A stretch of 64,000 nucleotides of DNA, taken from contig CAKQME010000006.1 of NCBI GenBank assembly GCA_934254815.1, positions 62,001 to 126,000 on the forward strand. Direction: 5' to 3'. This DNA comes from an uncultured Clostridia bacterium (GTDB lineage Bacteria > Bacillota > Clostridia > Christensenellales > Borkfalkiaceae). The notes under the pieces are model-generated. The model was not told where the DNA came from. It worked only from the letters and a program-made list of their open reading frames with translations, and searched no databases. Below are positions 60,382-64,000 of this stretch, piece after piece; within the stretch, counting starts at the first letter, position 1; every line of letters starts with the position of its first letter. The translations under genes were made by a program, and so were the position numbers.

Positions 60382-62472
60382 CTATGCAACCGTCCAAGAG
60401 CCGACTTTGTTTACGCCGTCGGACAAAAGATCTGCCGCAGTATCGTACCTGTACACACCGTAAAACATAGTAAAGCATTTCGTAAACGAATTGAGCGCGC
60501 TCATTATATTCACTCTCCATTCGTCGTGATATTCCGCTCCGATTACTCTCGAATAGTTTACCTCGTCGGATTTATCGGAACTCGATCGAGTAAGATTACC
60601 GAATTTATTTTCGTCGTTACCGGCGAAATTGAGGTAGGTTGATTTACTGTCCGCCCAAGCGTCGCCGTTTGCGACGGGAATGAATTTTCCCGAAATAATT
60701 CTTACGTTTTCAAGTTTGTTCTGCATAGGCGAACCGTTGAACATCGGACTTAAATTATAGTCGATTTTAAACAATGCGGCTATATTTTTTCTTCCGTCGA
60801 AGTCCTTCACGGCAGAAGTATCGCCTAAATCGACGAGAACGTCTTTAAGTTTAAGACCCAACATTCTATGCGCCGCTATCGCATATCTCCCGTCGGCAAA
60901 ATTAGTCGTAACTACGTAGAGATTTTCCAAAAGCGCGCCCCTGCCCGAATCTTTATTTTGTCTGTTTTCGTCGCCAAAGAATCCGCAAGCCTGCGGCGCG
61001 TTTTCATCGAAAGTAAATATAAATTTCGCGTCTTTAATTACTGCGCCGCTCCCCGCTCCGCCGAACATTCCGTACCGCGATACTTTTGCGTAGACGGTAT
61101 GACCGTTACCGAGGAAAGTCCCCGAAAAATAGGTTGCCGAAGCCTCGTCGGAGTCGTTTTGCGCAGTAAAATCCACGGGAGAAACCGCCGAGCCGACATC
61201 TTCGTTTAAAACGAAAAATCCGTTTTTCTTTCCGTTGCCGAGCGTAAGCGCAGACACTATATTGTCGCTTGTCAACGCTTTATCGTAACCGTAAATATTA
61301 TCGAATATATATCCGCCTTTAGTAGTTACAATTTCGATAGTTTCGGTATCGTCGCCCGCAAAATTCAATTTTCCGATAATTTTTTTAGGTTCTGACTCGA
61401 TAATCCTATCGCCTTGTTTTACGGATATTATATTTGCCTGACTGCCGAAATAATCGGTAATTTGAAATTTATCGTTATCCCATATTATTTTTTCGGGATA
61501 TACTTCGACGGGGCAAAAAACGTTTACGTTTATCGCGACCGAGTATTTTTCACCGTCGGCGTCGGTATAATTAGCCGTAAGATGAGACTCTCCTATACCC
61601 CTGCCGCGCGCGCGAAGTTCTCCGTTTTCGTAAACCACGTTTTTGTCTTTCGGGTCGAGCGTAATCGTTGCCGTTTTATTAACGCCGCCGTCGATAACTT
61701 CGACTTCCAACCCCACGGCGGAAGTATAACTTTTACCGCACCACTCGGACACTACGGCTATTTCGGCGGAATTCGTCTGTTTTTTTACGCCGTTTTCGGT
61801 AATATACACCGACATTTCAACGTTACCGTTTATAACTTTAAGCGAGCCGTTCTTTCTCAGAAGCGGAGTATCGAAACCTTGCCACTCGCCTTTTACGGAA
61901 AACTCGGTACTACCCGCTTTTAGCGGAGTTATTAAGCCGTTTTCATACTTTGCAACAGTTTCGTCCGTAAAGTCCACGGTCAACCCGTCGGCGGCATAAT
62001 CCTTACCGTTAAAAAGAATTTTACTTTCCAACGAGTAATCCTCGCCTTTTACGAGGGTCAACTCGTCGCCTATACGCCCGAGCGATAAAGTCGGTTGATA
62101 ATTTCCGAATCCGACCGTTACGCTACACTTTGCGCTTTTCTCGCCCGCAGTCGCGGTTATCTCGGCAGAACCAATTCCGTTCGCCTTTATCGCTCCGCCG
62201 TCTACCGACACGACTTTTTCATCCGAAGTCGCCCATAAGACCGTGTCCGCAACGTCGTAATTTTTGGCTATAAGCACCGCCGAATCGCCGTATATCATAC
62301 TTATTTCGCTTTTGCTGAGCGAAAAATTTTTATTTTCGGAAGTACCCGCAGACGACGAATCGTTTCCGCCGCCCTTACCGCAACTCTTGCAGGCGCACAA
62401 TCCCGTAAGACAAAACGCCGAGAGAATAACGATAAACAAAATACGTAAAACGGTGTTTTTTCGTTTAATCAT
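60382..62472 (-). CDS. Surface lipoprotein with bacterial Ig-like (Big2) domains
   Basis: A 696-residue protein. The signal peptide ends in a lipobox (GLCAC), followed by a Gly/Ser linker. Residues about 48-120 form a Big2-type Ig domain (MIYGDSAVLIAK, WATSDEKVVSVDGGAIKANGIGSAEITATAG); a second Ig-like stretch covers about 215-320. The C-terminal half (about 400-660) contains FSGTFLGNGHTVYAKVSRYGMFG and is probably a beta-helix region of the kind seen in adhesins and carbohydrate-binding proteins. It follows the DUF4838 gene by 16 bases. Confidence 0.7.
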   Translation of the reverse strand: MIKRKNTVLRILFIVILSAFCLTGLCACKSCGKGGGNDSSSAGTSENKNFSLSKSEISMIYGDSAVLIAKNYDVADTVLWATSDEKVVSVDGGAIKANGIGSAEITATAGEKSAKCSVTVGFGNYQPTLSLGRIGDELTLVKGEDYSLESKILFNGKDYAADGLTVDFTDETVAKYENGLITPLKAGSTEFSVKGEWQGFDTPLLRKNGSLKVINGNVEMSVYITENGVKKQTNSAEIAVVSEWCGKSYTSAVGLEVEVIDGGVNKTATITLDPKDKNVVYENGELRARGRGIGESHLTANYTDADGEKYSVAINVNVFCPVEVYPEKIIWDNDKFQITDYFGSQANIISVKQGDRIIESEPKKIIGKLNFAGDDTETIEIVTTKGGYIFDNIYGYDKALTSDNIVSALTLGNGKKNGFFVLNEDVGSAVSPVDFTAQNDSDEASATYFSGTFLGNGHTVYAKVSRYGMFGGAGSGAVIKDAKFIFTFDENAPQACGFFGDENRQNKDSGRGALLENLYVVTTNFADGRYAIAAHRMLGLKLKDVLVDLGDTSAVKDFDGRKNIAALFKIDYNLSPMFNGSPMQNKLENVRIISGKFIPVANGDAWADSKSTYLNFAGNDENKFGNLTRSSSDKSDEVNYSRVIGAEYHDEWRVNIMSALNSFTKCFTMFYGVYRYDTAADLLSDGVNKVGSWTVA

Positions 62473-62488
62473 TTATTATCGTGCCTCC

Positions 62489-64000
62489 TTAAAACGTCGA
62501 TAAGAACGCGTCTACCGACAAAGACGATTCCTCGCCCGTTCTCGAAATGCGAAGCGAGCCGCAAATATCTTTGAAATTTTTCATAATCCGCGACATATCC
62601 TCGCTTCTGTACGAATCGCGATAAGAAGAGATAGCAACCTTTGCGGGGAACAACCATTCCATATCTATATGCGATTTAAGCGTTTCGTAAGCAGCCTTGT
62701 CTTTTTCGTAAATTTTTATCGACTCGTAAGCCTTATCGAACTTTTTGAATATTCCGTTCACAAAACCTATATCGAAGTATTGCGAATAGACCGTGGGCGA
62801 GAGTTGAATTGACGACGACGTCCAGTTATTTTTGCCCGTTTCACGCGCAAACCATAATCTGCACTCGGTGAAAATTTCCTTCATCGCAGGTGCGGCTTCC
62901 TTATACATCGCGTCGATATAGTTGTCTATAAGATCCTCGGTTTCAAGCGAGGTATCCCATCCGAGTTTGCAAATCACGTAGTTGGCGAGCGAGAAAAAGC
63001 CTGATTCCGCGCCTCTTTGATTCGTATGCAATTGCGCGAACGCAAGTTGATACTTATTCTCGAAAAGGAACTTATAAAAATCTCCGTAAAAACTATAAAG
63101 ATCATAAAAGCACAAGTAATCGTGGAAAAATCCGCCGTAAGACCACGACCAACCGCCGCTCGTATATTTAGCCCAATCTTCGACTTGTTGAAGCGGCGAA
63201 ACGTTGGTAGAGTGATCCATTTTTTTGCCGTAATCGAGCGTACTGAACGCGTTGAACGGCTGTACCTTTACGCCTTGGGGCGATTTTAAATCGTCCGCCG
63301 CGTTTACGTTACCCTTATCGTCAACCTTAAAAGGCGGCGTAAGCGTGGATTGATACGCAAAGAAAGTAAACTGCAAATCATCTCTTTTATAAACGGCGTT
63401 TTCGGGTAAATTCATCCAATCGACGACTTTTTTACCCATAGCGTTGATAAAAATGAGTATCGCGGCGGCTTCGGAATCGTTATGCGCCGCCATAACTTTT
63501 TTACACGCGTCGCAGTTGCAAGTGTCCCAGTTGTCCGCTATACCGAGCATTACCGTGTTCATAAGCGGATACTGCTCGGGCGTATACCATTTAAGCGACT
63601 GTATAGCCTTTTCCGCACAAAGCGTAGTCATTCTCTCGAATTTTTGTTGATTACCGCGAGCGGTATAGCAAAGTTGCTCGCCTTTTATCGAATAAAATTC
63701 CGGGTCGCTTATTTCGTATTCGTCGCGCGGCAAATAATACAAACTGTTATGATTGTTAAGACTTGCCGAACTTTGATCTCCGAACTTCATATGAATGGGA
63801 AAAATCATATTTTCTATCTGATCGGCGGTGCGCATTCTGTAAGCAAACATAGTATCGTCCTTATCGGACGTGGAAGGGAACAAAATTCCGTTTCTCACTC
63901 TTAAAGGTATATCGGGGATATCGGTTACGTCAAAATTTTTGAGTTTAAGGTTTTTTACGCCGACACTCAGATCGTAACAGTCTTTGTAATAAAACTCGAA
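62489..64000 (-). CDS. DUF4838 domain protein (5' end outside window)
   Basis: The frame is open to the window edge, so about 500 C-terminal residues are seen. LGIADNWDTCNCDACKKVMAA and the TIM-barrel-like PFNAFSTLDYGKK segment match DUF4838, a family related to glycoside hydrolases of the GH20/GH67-like superfamily and common in glycan-degrading gut bacteria. The CNCDAC cluster is the diagnostic piece. It is co-transcribed with the Ig-like lipoprotein gene. Substrate unknown. Confidence 0.75.
   Translation of the reverse strand, partial: FEFYYKDCYDLSVGVKNLKLKNFDVTDIPDIPLRVRNGILFPSTSDKDDTMFAYRMRTADQIENMIFPIHMKFGDQSSASLNNHNSLYYLPRDEYEISDPEFYSIKGEQLCYTARGNQQKFERMTTLCAEKAIQSLKWYTPEQYPLMNTVMLGIADNWDTCNCDACKKVMAAHNDSEAAAILIFINAMGKKVVDWMNLPENAVYKRDDLQFTFFAYQSTLTPPFKVDDKGNVNAADDLKSPQGVKVQPFNAFSTLDYGKKMDHSTNVSPLQQVEDWAKYTSGGWSWSYGGFFHDYLCFYDLYSFYGDFYKFLFENKYQLAFAQLHTNQRGAESGFFSLANYVICKLGWDTSLETEDLIDNYIDAMYKEAAPAMKEIFTECRLWFARETGKNNWTSSSIQLSPTVYSQYFDIGFVNGIFKKFDKAYESIKIYEKDKAAYETLKSHIDMEWLFPAKVAISSYRDSYRSEDMSRIMKNFKDICGSLRISRTGEESSLSVDAFLSTF

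Overview
The window is a chromosomal segment of a low- to mid-GC Clostridia-like bacterium (Firmicutes). The evidence is a str operon in the order rpsL-rpsG-fusA-tuf, the sporulation pair yqfC-yqfD beside phoH, rqcH, pyrR, a methionine T-box leader, SD sequences close to AAGGAGG, and consensus sigma-A promoters with 17-bp spacers. The carbohydrate gene content suggests a gut- or rumen-type fermenter. No rRNA, tRNA, CRISPR array, transposase or phage gene was seen.

Layout. 1-606: end of a sugar-phosphate isomerase-like gene. 697-5488: str operon on the minus strand with its promoter, a structured rpsL-rpsG gap and a terminator. 5571-12242: PHP-family phosphatase, rqcH, trigger factor, clpP, clpX, pyrR. 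12262-34693: a large glycan-utilisation locus. It holds three intracellular enzymes (GH110-like/SGNH fusion, beta-glucuronidase, GH1), an AraC regulator, an ABC importer without its own ATPase, four secreted or lipid-anchored proteins, a 40-residue peptide gene, a GH78-like enzyme and an esterase lipoprotein. A shared 35-bp composite operator sits at three enzyme/importer promoters, and a half-site overlaps the araC promoter, so this looks like one regulon. 34922-37049: phoH, yqfD, yqfC. 37179-39857: uxuA-uxuB and an RpiB/LacAB-type isomerase, which would take glucuronate released by the glucuronidase into central metabolism.

39924-43584: a pyrimidine salvage island with two diverged upp genes flanking a DUF523/TudS-type gene, plus uraA behind a PyrR-type attenuator. 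43636-52590: a YfhO-like membrane protein followed by a tightly overlapping operon with all seven shikimate steps (including an AroE-AroK fusion) and a chorismate mutase. 52656-53780: flavodoxin and DUF3793 under a promoter with two inverted-repeat operators. 54339-55283: an unknown protein. 55444-58081: metNIQ behind a methionine T-box. 58282-58746: an intergenic stretch that appears to encode several small structured RNAs. 58792-64000: truncated genes, an MFS transporter, an Ig-like lipoprotein and a DUF4838 protein cut by the window edge.

Most unusual content. (1) A family of about 100-nt structured RNA elements in three recognisable copies. Each starts with a hairpin whose stem varies by compensatory changes while its 12-nt loop TTGCTTGYAAGG is constant, followed by a closed junction with two hairpins. 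Two copies lie in tandem, each just downstream of a -10 element; a third is inserted inside a dispersed palindromic repeat. (2) The AraC-linked composite operator. (3) Clusters of dispersed paired palindromes with covarying stems. All functions are inferred by eye from motifs, length and context; no database search was made.
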